From Eucommia ulmoides (taxonomy: Eukaryota; Streptophyta; Magnoliopsida; Garryales; Eucommiaceae), in the NCBI GenBank assembly GCA_016647705.1, contig CM028338.1, positions 10,873,240-10,937,239 on the forward strand: 64,000 nucleotides of DNA, written 5' to 3'. Both the position numbers and the translations under genes were made by a program. The notes under the pieces were generated by a model. The model saw only the letters and a list, made by a program, of their open reading frames with translations. It was not told the origin of the DNA and searched no databases. Shown one piece after another: positions 1-10,599 of this stretch; within the stretch, counting starts at the first letter, position 1, and each line of letters starts with the position of its first letter.

Positions 1-1250
1 ATATAGCCACTTACTTGGCAATATCAAAATTCCAACAAAATATTATCAAAATAGAATATTCGAATTTAAATCAAATAGTCAACTCACATTTATATAATAA
101 AATACCATACTTCCTTATTAGCCATAAGATCGTTTACCTCACAATCGGGAGTTATAATGGTACCGTAACCTATCTATCTATGAAATCTAAGGTTGCAATC
201 AATGTCAGGAATATTTAATATCTCCAATAATAGGATTCAACATATAATATAAATCACCATATCATTATGAAAATCATCATCATCATTAACAATAACGACA
301 ATAATAACAATAGATATCAACCACCTTGTAGAACTGGCCCTCTTATCAGGTCACAACATAATGTCTTACAAGATATGCTCTCCTGTAAGGACCAACCATA
401 TCTTGCAGGACATGCCCTCCTGACGAGACGACTATGGCATAGTCGGATAATAAAATCACTTTTCACATTGAAAAATTTACTTCGTCCGTATCGCATTATA
501 AAACAATCCAATTTAATAATCCTTCTCTTTCTACATTTTAATATGAAAATATAATTTGACAATTTACATAGAAGACAATACACTCACTTTATCGGTGTAC
601 GATCTTCAGAATATAAAAATAATTTATGAATCAAGTATATTTATCAAACACCACATTTCAAAATATAATATAAATATAACCGCACACTAAGCCGAAATAA
701 AATTTCACAGCTATCATCGCAATAAAATACCGCACCCATATTTTTCTACTAGCCATAGGATCATTTCACCTCACGATCGAAAGTAACGATGGTACCATAA
801 CCTATATAACTGTGCAATCGAAGGTTGTCATCAGTGTTAGGACCATTCAATATCTCCAATGATATGAGTAATATAATGGTATAAACTGCCATATTAACAA
901 CATAACCAACTATCTGCAGGACTTGTCGTCATGTTAGGTCTCAACATATCAACAACATAGTCAACTACCTGCAGGACTTGCCCTCCTTCCAGGTCACAAC
1001 AATAACGTCTTACAGGACATGCCCTCTTGTAAGGACCAACCACATCTCACAGGGCATGACTTCTTGACGAGACGATTATGGCATAGCAGGATAATAAAAA
1101 TTATTTTTTACCTTTAAAATTTTACTTGATCCATTTAATATCATAAAATTGTTCATTTTCATCAACATTTGTTTTTTTATAATTTAATATGAAAATATAA
1201 TTTGATAATTTATATATAAGACAATAAACGCCTTTAAATTGATATTTTCA
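1..1250 (-). repeat. Worn, partly duplicated gypsy LTR fragment
   Basis: This stretch resembles the body of the gypsy LTRs found at 22877-25316 and 28884-31143. Shared landmarks are a block reading CTCACAATCGGGAGTTATAA followed by GGTACCGTAACCTAT, the short inverted CAGGA/TCCTG units, and the GAAGACAATACACTCAC block. The landmarks occur twice, near 117-590 and again near 746-1245, about 629 bp apart, so part of the LTR is tandemly repeated or two LTR pieces are joined. The left end is cut by the window edge and no terminal TG/CA or target duplication can be placed. The strand given is that of the related complete element. Short ORFs here are not genes. Confidence 0.6.
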
Positions 1251-2264
1251 ATTTAACGACAAATCCTATGGTCCACGATTAATACGACACTCACCCAGAT
1301 TTATTTAACTTACTATTGGTAAGTTGCATTAATCAAACGCCACCTAAGATGTTAATATGTTTAAATTGAAACTGCAGGGACCAAAGTGAGATTTTGGTCA
1401 AACTTCAAAATACAAAGTGTCAAATCACCCAAACCTTGCACATATGCATGCAAAACAACCAAAGTGAAATAACAGAATTATATAAGAATTATTTGATTAT
1501 TATTTGATTTATTTATTATTATTGTTTTTGAATTACAATTTTCCATATCAATATATATATATATATACACATATATTAAACGAGTTAGAACTTCTACTAA
1601 GCGTTGGCTCACAACCCCACAGTTTTGATTGCAGGGCCGGCGAGAATAAAATTGCGCCGAGAATTTTATTTGGATTTCTATTTTATTTGTAATAACTGTA
1701 TTTATTATTTACATATGTTAAAGTGACTTGATAATTATAAATTTTTTTCACATAATAACACAAACTGTCCAAACGATCATGTTGTACATTTTTGTATTAT
1801 TTTAATGTATTAGCACAATTTATTGTGCTAATCCATCACAATTTAATAATATGATTTATTTCAATAAATCATGTGATACTTATAATTTTAATAAGACATT
1901 TATTGAATGTATCATTTACTATTGTAATTAGAATCCAAAACCCACGTAACTGGAATTTGCTTGGTTTGACGCCTTGTACTCCTAAAGTTTGACAAATTAT
2001 TATTCATCATTGTAAACTTGAATTAATAATTCGATAGCTATAATTCTCAGCGTAGTTGTGCATTTATCAGATTCTTATGAGATGAAATATTGGTCGTTCG
2101 ATTTTAACATTAATTCTCCGTAGGGAGAAATCGCGTGAAGGCCTTGGAAAACCGGGCTATCACAACAAAGGTTTGCTGATCTACCCGTCTAACAAACTTT
2201 ATTTCAAACGTCTATTTCCTAGTAGTTGTGTTTGTAATGAACTATGTGTTTCTTTCTACGTATT
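1251..2264. other. No gene seen; AT-rich intergenic or LTR-derived DNA
   Basis: No coding region could be supported. The segment contains a (TA)n run near 1551-1565, a block near 1370-1440 of the kind often seen in plant LTRs (GCAGGGACCAAAGTGAGATT), and otherwise unique AT-rich sequence. It directly precedes the GTCCT target duplication of the next element. Confidence 0.5.
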
Positions 2265-2269
2265 GTCCT

Positions 2270-3066
2270 TGATGAGGGTATTTTTGGGCACCTCTAAATC
2301 AACATTTGAGACCCAGCCACGTGTCAACTCTCGCAATAACAGGGACGTATTCCGGAATCCACAATGCCACGTTGGAGTATACACCGACTACAGCTCCTCC
2401 TTGGAATCTCATTTATACCCAAGGAGGAGCGAGGAACCCCGCAAGGACGTGCCGCTCTGAGCTGTACATCGTGCCCTCAGCGATTAGTTTCAAGGACTCA
2501 GTCGCTCACCTCGATCGACTCCCCTTTTCACCTTGTTTCTTCTCTAAGACTCCATGGATCTCTACGCACCTTCACCAGCTCATCACCACAAGCCTGTCAA
2601 AAGCCCGCGGGCTTCGCCAAATGGGCCCAAAAGCCCAAGCCCAACGATTATCTCCTAAACGCCCCAGATTATAGGCTAAACATAGGGTTTCGACTAATTA
2701 ATCGTGTTTAGGCCCGACTAATCATCTCTAACGTCTATATATATCGGGGGCTATGTAAGCCCGAGATATGCTTGAATGACTTACATTACGCGTGAGTTTA
2801 TTTGTTTGCTTCCTATATTCTGTACATCTTCTCTCTAAGCACTGATTACCACACCGGAGGGGCTTTATCGGGACAAACCTCGGTCTGAGCCTTCTGCAGG
2901 TGCACTCCATGAGGAGCAGGACTCTGTACATAGTAGGTCAGTCCTCCTAGGACCCGGCACAGCTCACGCGAGGACTTTTTTACAGACGACTCCACCTCAG
3001 CAAGAGGACCCACCTGTCATCCGACTGGACCATACTCGAGGTGTATACCAGTTTTATGCATTAATA
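2270..3066 (+). repeat. Left (5') LTR of the gag-only gypsy element
   Basis: Starts TGATGAGGGTATTTTT and aligns end to end with 7521-8317. A candidate TATA-like stretch TATATATATCGG lies near 2736-2747, followed by transcript-like sequence. Short ORFs inside (2173-2711) are LTR shadows. Confidence 0.88.
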
Positions 3067-3069
3067 GTT

Positions 3070-3087
3070 TGGCGCTATCTGTGGGAA
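3070..3087 (+). other. Primer-binding site of the gag-only gypsy element
   Basis: TGGCGCTATCTGTGGGAA begins three bases after the LTR end. The TGGCGC..TCTGTGGGAA form is typical of plant Tat-type gypsy elements and fits first-strand priming by a host tRNA. Confidence 0.7.
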
Positions 3088-3307
3088 CCGAGCAAAAAGC
3101 CTTCCCCTGATCACTGCTCTCTGCTCAGCTAAGCATGAGTGATCACAAGGTCCAGTTAGATAGATATAAAACTGAAGAACTAGAAGACATATCGAAAAAT
3201 CCAAGCACATACCCACCAGCTCCCACCAACGAGGATAACTGCCCCCCCATGGTCAGGCAGGACCATCCACTCTGCCACCTGGAACTGTGTGACAAACCTT
3301 AGGAGTT

Positions 3308-5027
3308 GTGGGCGCATCTTGGTTTGATCTCCTTGAACAAAAAATGCAAGAGTTCAAGTCAAGTATACAACTCCTCCTCGCGCGCTTGCCACCACCCCCT
3401 ATTCAGGGTAGACCAGCCCTCCAGCCCGCAACACTTAAAGAGCCACCCAGAAATCGTGATGTTTTTATGGACACTCTGAATGGGCATCAGCCTGAGGGCC
3501 ACCCTCTACCTCAAAACCCTGAGTTTGCGAGACAAGAGAGGGCCCTCCTATAATGTAGAGATCTCCACCTCTTCTGCCACACGAATTTGTGCTAAGGGAT
3601 ATGTGGATGTCCCCTAATGGTCGTGCTATTCATCGGCCTGCTAAGTCCGATCATAGAGATCGGTGTGATCGTGAGGTTGACTCTTACTCACCTCCCTCTC
3701 ATCACCCTAATGCCCGAGCTGTGGACAGTCGGATCCAGGGAGAGCCCCGAGCAGGGGAGGTTGTGGAGCATCGTCTGGCCAATGTAGAAGCCCTTCTCCA
3801 AGAGGTACAAGGAGGCCGGGTTGGACCGAGTGTTATTCCGGAGGTAAATTCTCCTTTTGTGGATGAGGTTCTGGAGGAAGTAGTACCGAGACACTTTACC
3901 CAACCCCAGATGAGTCCGTATGATGGGACTTCAGATCCTATTGACCACTTTTCTACGTTCAAGTCTCATATGGACATGCAGGCGGCCTTTGTAGCTTTGA
4001 GGTGCAGAGCCTTTCCCATCACTCTTATAAGTGCTGTAAGATCGTGGTTCCAAGGTTTGAGGCCAGCGTCTATCTCTACCTTCAGAGAACTTGAGCAATT
4101 ATTCCTGGCTTGTTTCAGTTATTCTCGGCGTAGGCCAAGGACTGTGGCTCATATTATCACTCTTTGACAAGAGCCCACTGAATCTTTGGGTGATTACATT
4201 GAGCGTTTTAACCGAGAAAAAAATTTATGCGATGACCTCTCGGACGCCGTTGTACTAAATGCCTTTATTGATGGGCTCCGACATCATAGAGTATCCTACG
4301 ATCTCTACTCTAACCCTGCTCTCACACTCGATCAAGCTCTAGACCGTGGGACTAGATTTCATGGTGCTGACCTCCGTGCTGCAACTAGGAGAGAGCAGGA
4401 AGGAGCAAACAAGCTAAGGGAATCAGAAAATGAAGGTTGGAATCAAAGCCCAAGGCTCAAGAAGATTATGAGCTGAAGGGAGGTTTAGACCACTTCCCAG
4501 AAACAGGAGGCCACTTCCTTCTCCAGAGCGTCACCAACTAGAGTTCACCCCGCTCACGGCCTTAGTGCCCACCTTCTTCGCAGAAAACTCAGGGCAAGAC
4601 TTCTTCTCTCCTCCGCCGCCCCTGAGGGGAAGACCGGTCGGGAGATTGATGACCCAATACTGTGAGTTCCACCAAGACTGAGGTCACTCCACAGAGAATT
4701 GTTTCCAACTCCGGCAGAAAATTGAAACTCTTATCCAAAGAGGCTATCTCCGGAACTACGTCCAGAGAGAAAATCAGGAGCAGCCTGATGGGGATGAACC
4801 ATAGGGAGAGCTTCGGGCCTAGAGAAGAAGAGAGAACCGCAACTATCTACCGCCCCGGGGCGCTGAGGCTGGAGAGAGTCACCAACGCGTGGATGGTAAA
4901 ATCAACCACATCCACAGCGGAGTCAACTCTGGATACATCTAGAGTCACTAGGGTCACATGTCCGAGCACATACGATTTTGAAATAGAAAAGAATGTGCCG
5001 CTCAGGCGTCCGCAGAATGCTGACTAG
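3308..5027 (+). pseudogene. Tat-lineage gag region remnant
   Basis: The recognisable part of the capsid (retrotransposon gag) domain lies at about 3900-4400. It shows family hallmarks: YDGTSDPIDHFSTFKSHM, a RSWFQGL segment matching the usual W-F-x-x-L core, and ESLGDYIERFNRE matching the usual ESL-x-x-[YF]-[IL]-x-RF. Upstream sequence (3308-3880) is less conserved leader or N-terminal gag, and downstream (4480-5027) is charged low-conservation sequence. No zinc knuckle or protease could be placed with confidence. The region is a fossil with several breaks. Confidence 0.75.
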
Positions 5028-5144
5028 TTGAAGTACAACTTCTGTAGGGATGATCCACTTTTGTGAATAACTTCCAGTGTGTACAAAGTAGGGTAGTTTT
5101 GCTTATCCAAATAAAGAATGTGTTTTGTGCAATATGCCTTGTGT

Positions 5145-5630
5145 TCTCTCCGGTCAATGGCATTCCAACCCCCTAAGTCGCGTCCCACTTCTGAGCGTCA
5201 TGAGTGATTCTCCACGGTTACATTCCGACTGCTTCAATCACATCTTGGCTCTTGGCATCGCGAGTGATTCTCCACGGCTGCATTCCGACCCCCTGAGTCG
5301 CATCCCGGTTCTTGGCGTCGTGAGTGATTCTCCACGGTTATATTGAGACCCCCTGAGTCACATCTCGGCTCTCGACGTCGCGAGTGATTCTCAACAGCTA
5401 CATTCCGACCCCCTGAGTCGTATCCCGGCTCTCGACGTCGCGAGTAATTCTCCACGGTTACATTTCGACCCCCTAAGTAGTATCTTGGCTCTCGACGTCA
5501 CGAGTGATTCTCCACAGTTGTATTATGGCCCCCTAATTCGCAGATAATTCTATACCTAACATCCCGACTCTCGGCGTCGCAAGTAACTTTTCACAGCCTT
5601 ATCCTGGTGCTCAGCATCGAGGGTAACAAC
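5145..5630. repeat. 60-bp tandem repeat array
   Basis: About seven to eight copies of a 60-bp unit. The landmarks GTGATTCTCCAC, CATTCCGACCCCCTGAGTCG and CTCTCGACGTCGCGA recur at exactly 60-bp spacing from about 5160 to 5520, then decay. Because 60 is a multiple of three, open frames run through part of it on both strands and read as 20-residue repeats; these are by-products. The array lies in the non-coding inside of the gag-only gypsy element, and CG-rich steps (GACGTCGCGA) recur in each unit. Confidence 0.85.
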
Positions 5631-6599
5631 CAGACCCTCTCCAGAAGTCAATAGTCTGTATCTGGGGATAGACTGAGGTCATCCACCAAGGGCGGGGCAT
5701 TGATTGGGTCTCAGGGCCTGCAGCTAAGTACTTCTCCCTACTAGTCGACTATTAGTCTGACGTTCTAAAAGGGAAGGTGCTCCTGCATAGACTAAATGGA
5801 GATAACCTGAAAAGGTTCTTGAATGAGCCTGACTACAGAGAACTCCCCAATGATCGGTCGCAAGGGTCCGACCACCGCATTACACCCCTACGGACTGAGA
5901 GGACCAGGTACCCTGGGAAACACTCCTCCTAAGTCCACGACACGATTTTCTCGCGATCAACTAGTGTCCCAGACTGAGGGGGTAGTGGTCCAAGGCCCTG
6001 GACAGAGATGAGAAGTTCTTGAATGTTTTGTAAATTTTTTAAAATTTTACAACTCTGAAGACAAGACCAAGCAAAAATCGACTTGGCAAAAAACATTGGG
6101 AGAAAGAAGTTGACTCTGAAGTACCCGGTCTATGCCGCTCAAAAGCTTAAATGCTCGCATGTAGAAAAATAGGAGTAAGCGAAAAAGAGTCTACAAAATC
6201 CTATGTCCTGAAAAAGCAACGGTCCGAGCTTAATCCTCTTCGCCCTCGTTGTGAGGGGCGTCCGTACGAGGGGAAGTGGATTTAATCTCACCCTCCTCGG
6301 GGGCCCTCGTCAGTACTGTCCACCTCGGCGTCCTTGTGCGTGGCACCATCTTGAGGTTCAGCCTTAGTGTTTCGTAACTGGAACTACTAGGTGCGACGGA
6401 TACCGCCTTGTCATGTCACTCCTAGCCGACAGGGTCTAGTAACGACCTTCTCCAAGAACTTCATCCAGGAGTGTTGTCCAGAAATTTCACCATATCTCCT
6501 CGGCCCTGCGTCATCTAATCCGGCTCCCCCTGTCCTACCATGCTGCCTCAGGCCGGCTGGACACAGATGAGAATCTATCCCAAATTCTTCCCTCAAAAG
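5631..6599. other. Inside of gypsy element, no recognisable gene
   Basis: No retroelement protein domain was recognised here on either strand. Short open frames near 5823-6011 and 6411-6596 have no recognisable motif. Confidence 0.5.
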
Positions 6600-6602
6600 A
6601 TT

Positions 6603-6835
6603 CTATGAGTAAAAATAAATAAATAAAAATAAAAATAAATAAACATATAATAAGGAGGAGGGGCACCGCCCCCTCCCCCCTCATACCAGCCCCAAGTGGG
6701 GCGCTTGTCCCTTGGGGCCAGCGTGAGGGGAGAAGGGGGCTGCCCCCTCCCCCCTCCTTTTGTTTCATTTTAATTTAGGGGGCAATTTTGCCCCCTTAAA
6801 TTTTAAGTGGGGGGCACAACCCCTCGCCTTCATGC
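6603..6835. repeat. A-rich run followed by GC-rich palindromes
   Basis: A run of AATAAATAAAAATAAAA (6616-6642) passes abruptly into GC-rich sequence with nested inverted runs: GGGGCACCGCCCCC, GGGGCGCTTGTCCCTTGGGG, GGGGGCTGCCCCC and GGGGGCAATTTTGCCCCC. These could fold into several hairpins. It belongs to the untranslated interior of the gag-only element. Confidence 0.7.
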
Positions 6836-6929
6836 TCGTTCGCAGCGCACACTTTTTTGGGGCTTGCATTAATTTTTTTCACAGTGAAAGCCAGTTCGTG
6901 CTCAGGGCCTGTTCACGGTGAACGTGTGT

Positions 6930-7415
6930 CGCTCTGAAATTTGAAAAAATTTGGGGCCACCCTACCGTACTACCTGACCCCGGACCCTGGCAATATGGGA
7001 ACGTATTTCTAATTAGCTCCTCTAAAAATGTTAAACTCCTGAAAAATTGTCACCGTGAAATCTAAAAAATTCAGGATCGCCCTACCATGCTACCTGACCC
7101 CGGACCCCGGCGATATGAAAGCGTATTTCAAATTAGCTCCTCTAAAGAAGTTAAACTCCTAGAAAATTATCGCTGTGAAATCAAAAAAATTCGGGGTTGC
7201 CCTACCGTGCTACCTGACCCCGGACCGCGACCGTAGGGGAGCGTATTTCAAATTAGCTCATTTAAAACATTTCAACTCTTGAAAAATTGTCGTCCTGAAA
7301 ATTGAAAAAATTCGGGACCGCTCTACCATGCTACCTGACCCCGGACTCCGACCATGTGGAGGCCTATTTCGAATAAGCTCCTCAAGAAAAAACTAACTCT
7401 TGAAAAAGTGTCGAT
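6930..7415. repeat. 120-bp tandem repeat array
   Basis: Four diverged copies of a roughly 120-bp unit. Each contains CCCTACC[GA]TGCTACCTGACC, CCCGGAC, then TATTTC.AATTAGCTC and ACTC.TGAAAAATTGTCG. Landmarks recur near 7015, 7135, 7255 and 7376. The unit is unlike the 60-bp array at 5145-5630. It ends about 100 bp before the right LTR. Confidence 0.8.
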
Positions 7416-7520
7416 CAGAGGTATTTTTCGTGATCCAAAGTCTCTAGGACGCTCGTTTCAGCCAGGAATTGATATCTCTGACCTCCTCGCTTTTCCCTTC
7501 GTATAGGGCTAGGGGGCAAC

Positions 7521-8317
7521 TGATGAGGGTATTTTTTAGTACCTCTGAGTCAGCACTTGAGACCCAGCCATGTGTCAACCCTCGTAATGACAGGGACGTA
7601 TTCCGGAATCCACAACGCTACGTTGGAGCATACACCGACTACGACTCTTCCTTGGAATCTCATTTGCACCTAGGGAGGAGCGAGGAGCCCAGCAAGGACG
7701 TGCCGCTCTAAGCTCTACGCCGTTCTCTCAACGATCAGTTTTAGGGACTCAGTCGCTCACCTCGACCGACTCCCCTTTTCACTTTGTTTCTTCTCCAAGA
7801 CTCCACGGATCTCTACGCTCCTTCATCAGCACATCGCCACAGGCCTGTCAAAAGCCCGCGGGCTTCGCCAAATGGGCCCAAAAGCCCAATCCCAACGATT
7901 ATCTCCTAAACGCTCCAGATTATTGGCTAAACACAGGGTTTCGACTAATTAATCGTGTTTAGGCCCGACTAATTATCTCCAACGTCTATATATATCGGGG
8001 GCTATGTAAGCCCGAGGTACACTTGAATGACTTACATTACGCGCGAGTTTATTTGTTTGCTTACTATATTCTATACATCTTTTCTCTGAGCACTGATTAC
8101 CACACCGGAGGGGCTTTATAGCGACAAACCCCGGTCTGAGCCTTCTGTAGATACACTCCCTGAGGAGCAGGACTCTGGACATAGTAGGTCAGTCCTTCCA
8201 GGACCCAGCACAGCTCACGCGAGGACTTTTCAACCGACGACTCCACCTTAGCAAGAGGACCCACCTGTCATCTGACTGGACCATACTCGAGGTGTGTACC
8301 AATTTTATGCACCAACA
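7521..8317 (+). repeat. Right (3') LTR of the gag-only gypsy element
   Basis: Starts TGATGAGGGTATTTTTT after a purine-rich tract (7504-7520) and ends GCACCAACA, followed at once by the GTCCT duplication (8318-8322). Same length as the left LTR. Confidence 0.88.
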
Positions 8318-8322
8318 GTCCT

Positions 8323-8484
8323 AGTATTCTAAACCTTTCTTATTGATGTGTGCTTTTTGAATTTAAATTAAGAGAAAAAGTATGTTGTTCAATAGAAGTA
8401 ACATTATTATAATTAATGTAGAAACAGTACATTAGACTTAAAAAAAAATACATAGTTAAATTGCAATTCTACAGCACCAAAACA
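8323..8484. other. Short AT-rich spacer
   Basis: Continues the sequence interrupted by the gypsy insertion. Nothing recognised. Confidence 0.5.
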
Positions 8485-8676
8485 TTATGCATTACTCTTC
8501 TCATCAGACATTTCAATATCTGACTGATATTGACGTTCCCTTGAGAATCTTATGTAATTACGCGCTTCGCTAACCAAACCTTCTTGGAGACACTCACATG
8601 CCGTCATTTGAAGCTCGTGTTGATGAATTCGAATTTGCATTCACTTATTTTCTTCGTGGTAGCGATGCAACGCCAA
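8485..8676 (-). pseudogene. C-terminal fragment of an unrecognised coding region
   Basis: Read on the minus strand, 8640 to 8485 gives 51 codons from an ATG to TAA, with a coding-like composition: MQIRIHQHELQMTACECL, then EARNYIRFSRERQYQSDI and a short acidic end. The frame upstream of the ATG also looks coding (LALHRYHEENK, 8676-8644) but is separated from it by an in-frame TGA at 8643-8641, and a TAG lies just before that. This suggests the tail of a decayed gene or of a DNA-transposon protein. I do not recognise the family. No intron signals were convincing. It is short enough to be chance. Confidence 0.3.
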
Positions 8677-9115
8677 CTAAAGATCATGTGGCGTGTTTAT
8701 TGGCATTGTTCGGGCTAATTGACGCACTATAGGCCATATTGGGTTGCCTACATCTATCCACCATATCCTGTGCTTGGTTCACATGATAAGTGTATTCTCC
8801 CCGCATCCTTACAACTTACTGTGAAGAGTAACGAACTCTTGGATCTAAGGAGTATGAGAATTCATCTTCCAAAAGCTAGTGACATCCTATTGAATAATAC
8901 AAATCTCCCACCATGTACATTTTTCAATCCTTATCATTTTATTTATTTTTAATTTAGCCAATAATTTAATTATCTTTAACTTTGAATGTAATATAAATTC
9001 GACATCAAGTTAATATCAATTCGATATTAATTTGACTTTAATTGAAAGATTAAAATTTATTTTAAAATATTGAAAGACTAAATTTTTTTTTTAAAAAAAA
9101 ATAATAAAATAGTTT
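8677..9115. other. No gene seen
   Basis: AT-rich DNA. An open frame at 8719-8952 (+) has no recognisable motif and overlaps the opposite strand of the upstream part of the fragment above. Confidence 0.4.
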
Positions 9116-9119
9116 TTTC

Positions 9120-9830
9120 AAACACATTAGAAAAATAAACTAATTAACAACTAAATTAAAAAATTAAACTAATTAACAGACTTTGAGGGGCCGAAGTGCA
9201 CATGTTTTAATTAAACAACTAAATTAACAAATTAAATTAACTAACTAACTAACATTTTTTTAGACAATATATTATAATTTATATTTTCCCACATGATGTG
9301 TAATTTGCTCAAACTTTGAGGGGCAAAAGTGTATATTAAAAAAATAAACTAACTAACAACTAAATTAACAAATTAAACTAACTAACTAACTGAAAATTTA
9401 TTTTAAAACAACATATCATAATTTATATTTTTCCACATGTGTAATTTGCTCGAACTTTGAGGGGCCAAAGTGCATATTTTTAATTAGACAATAATTAAAT
9501 AGCTAAATTAACAAATTAAACTCAAACTAACTAACTAACTAACAATTTTTTTTAAAACAAAATAATATAATTTATATTTATATTTATATTTTTTCATGTG
9601 TGTAATTTGCTCAAATTTTGAGGGGTCAAAGTGAACATTTCTTAATTAAACAAATTTTAATTGAATAACTAAATAAATAAATTAAATTAATTAACTAACT
9701 AACTATTTTTTTAATACAGTATATTATAATTTATATTTCCCACACATATGTAATTTGTTCAAATTTTGAGGAGCCAAAGTGCACAGTTTTTAATTAAACA
9801 ACTAAATTAGCAAATTAAACTAACCAATTA
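9120..9830. repeat. ~133-160-bp AT-rich tandem array
   Basis: Five copies of a unit whose landmarks are TTTGAGGGGCCAAAGTGCA, AATTAAACTAACTAACTAAC, TATAATTTATATTTT, CCACATGTGTAATTTGCTC. The TTTGAGG landmark recurs near 9181, 9314, 9455, 9615 and 9761. Copies differ by small insertions in the ACTA-rich part. No protein reading. Confidence 0.8.
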
Positions 9831-10181
9831 CCTGATAAATTAAATAACTAAAGTAACAAATTAAATTAACTTAATAACTAACAAATTAAACAACTAAACT
9901 AACTAAATAACAAAACAAAATAACTAAGTAATAAATTAAATAATCAAACAAGTAAAAAACATACTAATCAAACTAACTAATAAATTAAATAAAAGATACT
10001 AAAATAAACTTACCTGTATAGCAAGAAGAAGAAGTTTTGAAGTTGTGAAATTCTTGATGAACAAACTACCGAGAGAAAGTAAGAAGGAAAATGGAAGAAG
10101 TTTTTGACAAAGGAAGGAAGAAGGAAAGATTGGAAGAAACTATATAAGTTTTTACAACTTTGGGTGTATATATAGCCTTTA
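9831..10181. other. AT-rich then purine-rich spacer
   Basis: Short ACTAA/AAATTAA runs to about 10000, then an A/G-rich stretch 10020-10145 (AAGAAGAAGAAG and GGAAGGAAGAAGG). No gene recognised. Confidence 0.5.
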
Positions 10182-10599
10182 AGGACCCGGGGTTGTGAAC
10201 CCCGGGTCCTAAAAAACATTATTTTGATCCTTGGGTCCAGAACTTAATTGCCTGCACTATAGTGCAGGCAGCCTCGGGAAAGGGCAAAAAAACTTGTCCT
10301 TTTTTTTTCCCCGATTAAGGACCTGGGGATCACATCCCCAGGTCCAAACCCTAACTGCCTGCACTATCGGCAATGCAGGTAGCCTTGGGAACGGACAAAA
10401 AAATTGCCGATTCCCATTTTTTTTTAACGATTAAGGGCCTAGGGATCACTTCTTAGGTCCTAATATTTACCCGGGGATATGATCCCCAGGTACATGGCTT
10501 TAAAAAAAAAAAAAAAAAAAAAACCCATATACCCGGTGTTGCGAGCACCGGGTATACAGAACCGTGTTTTTTGGAACCCGGTGTTCGTAACACCGGGTT
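10182..10599. repeat. Cluster of eight short hairpin-forming inverted repeats
   Basis: Eight inverted repeats lie in 418 bp. 1: 10182-10210, arms AGGACCCGGGGTT, 13-bp perfect stem, 3-nt loop. 2: 10249-10270, a perfect 22-bp palindrome around CCTGCACTATAGTGCAGG. 3: 10319-10345, arms GGACCTGGGGAT, 12-bp perfect stem, 3-nt loop. 4: 10358-10379, arms CCTGCA. 5: 10435-10460, arms related to GGNCCTAGGGA, imperfect. 6: 10469-10491, arms ACCCGGGGAT/ATCCCCAGGT. 7: 10528-10556, arms TATACCCGGTG. 8: 10575-10599, arms AACCCGGTGTT, 11-bp perfect stem, 3-nt loop. Hairpins 1-4 sit in two ~116-bp modules that also share a GGNNAAAAAAA spacer. No coding frame explains them. Confidence 0.85.

Larger units (their letters stand above)
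2270..8317 (+). mobile_element. Ty3/gypsy Tat-like LTR element, gag only (TR-GAG/LARD-like)
   Basis: A complete LTR-to-LTR insertion of about 6 kb. The two LTRs (2270-3066 and 7521-8317) are each 797 bp, and the element is flanked by a perfect 5-bp duplication GTCCT (2265-2269 and 8318-8322). A primer-binding site follows the left LTR and a purine-rich AGGGCTAGGGGGCAAC precedes the right LTR. The internal 4.45 kb has a Tat-lineage gag region at the left but no recognisable protease, reverse transcriptase, RNase H or integrase. The rest is a 60-bp tandem array, GC-rich palindromes and a 120-bp tandem array. It therefore looks like a non-autonomous element relying on a relative for pol. The gag region is broken at several points. 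LTRs differ by roughly one base in eight to ten by eye, implying several million years. Confidence 0.88.

Noticed and set aside
5125-5455. Two 73-codon ORFs with 20-residue repeats, one on each strand
   Set aside because: By-products of the 60-bp array; its period is a multiple of three so frames stay open on both strands.
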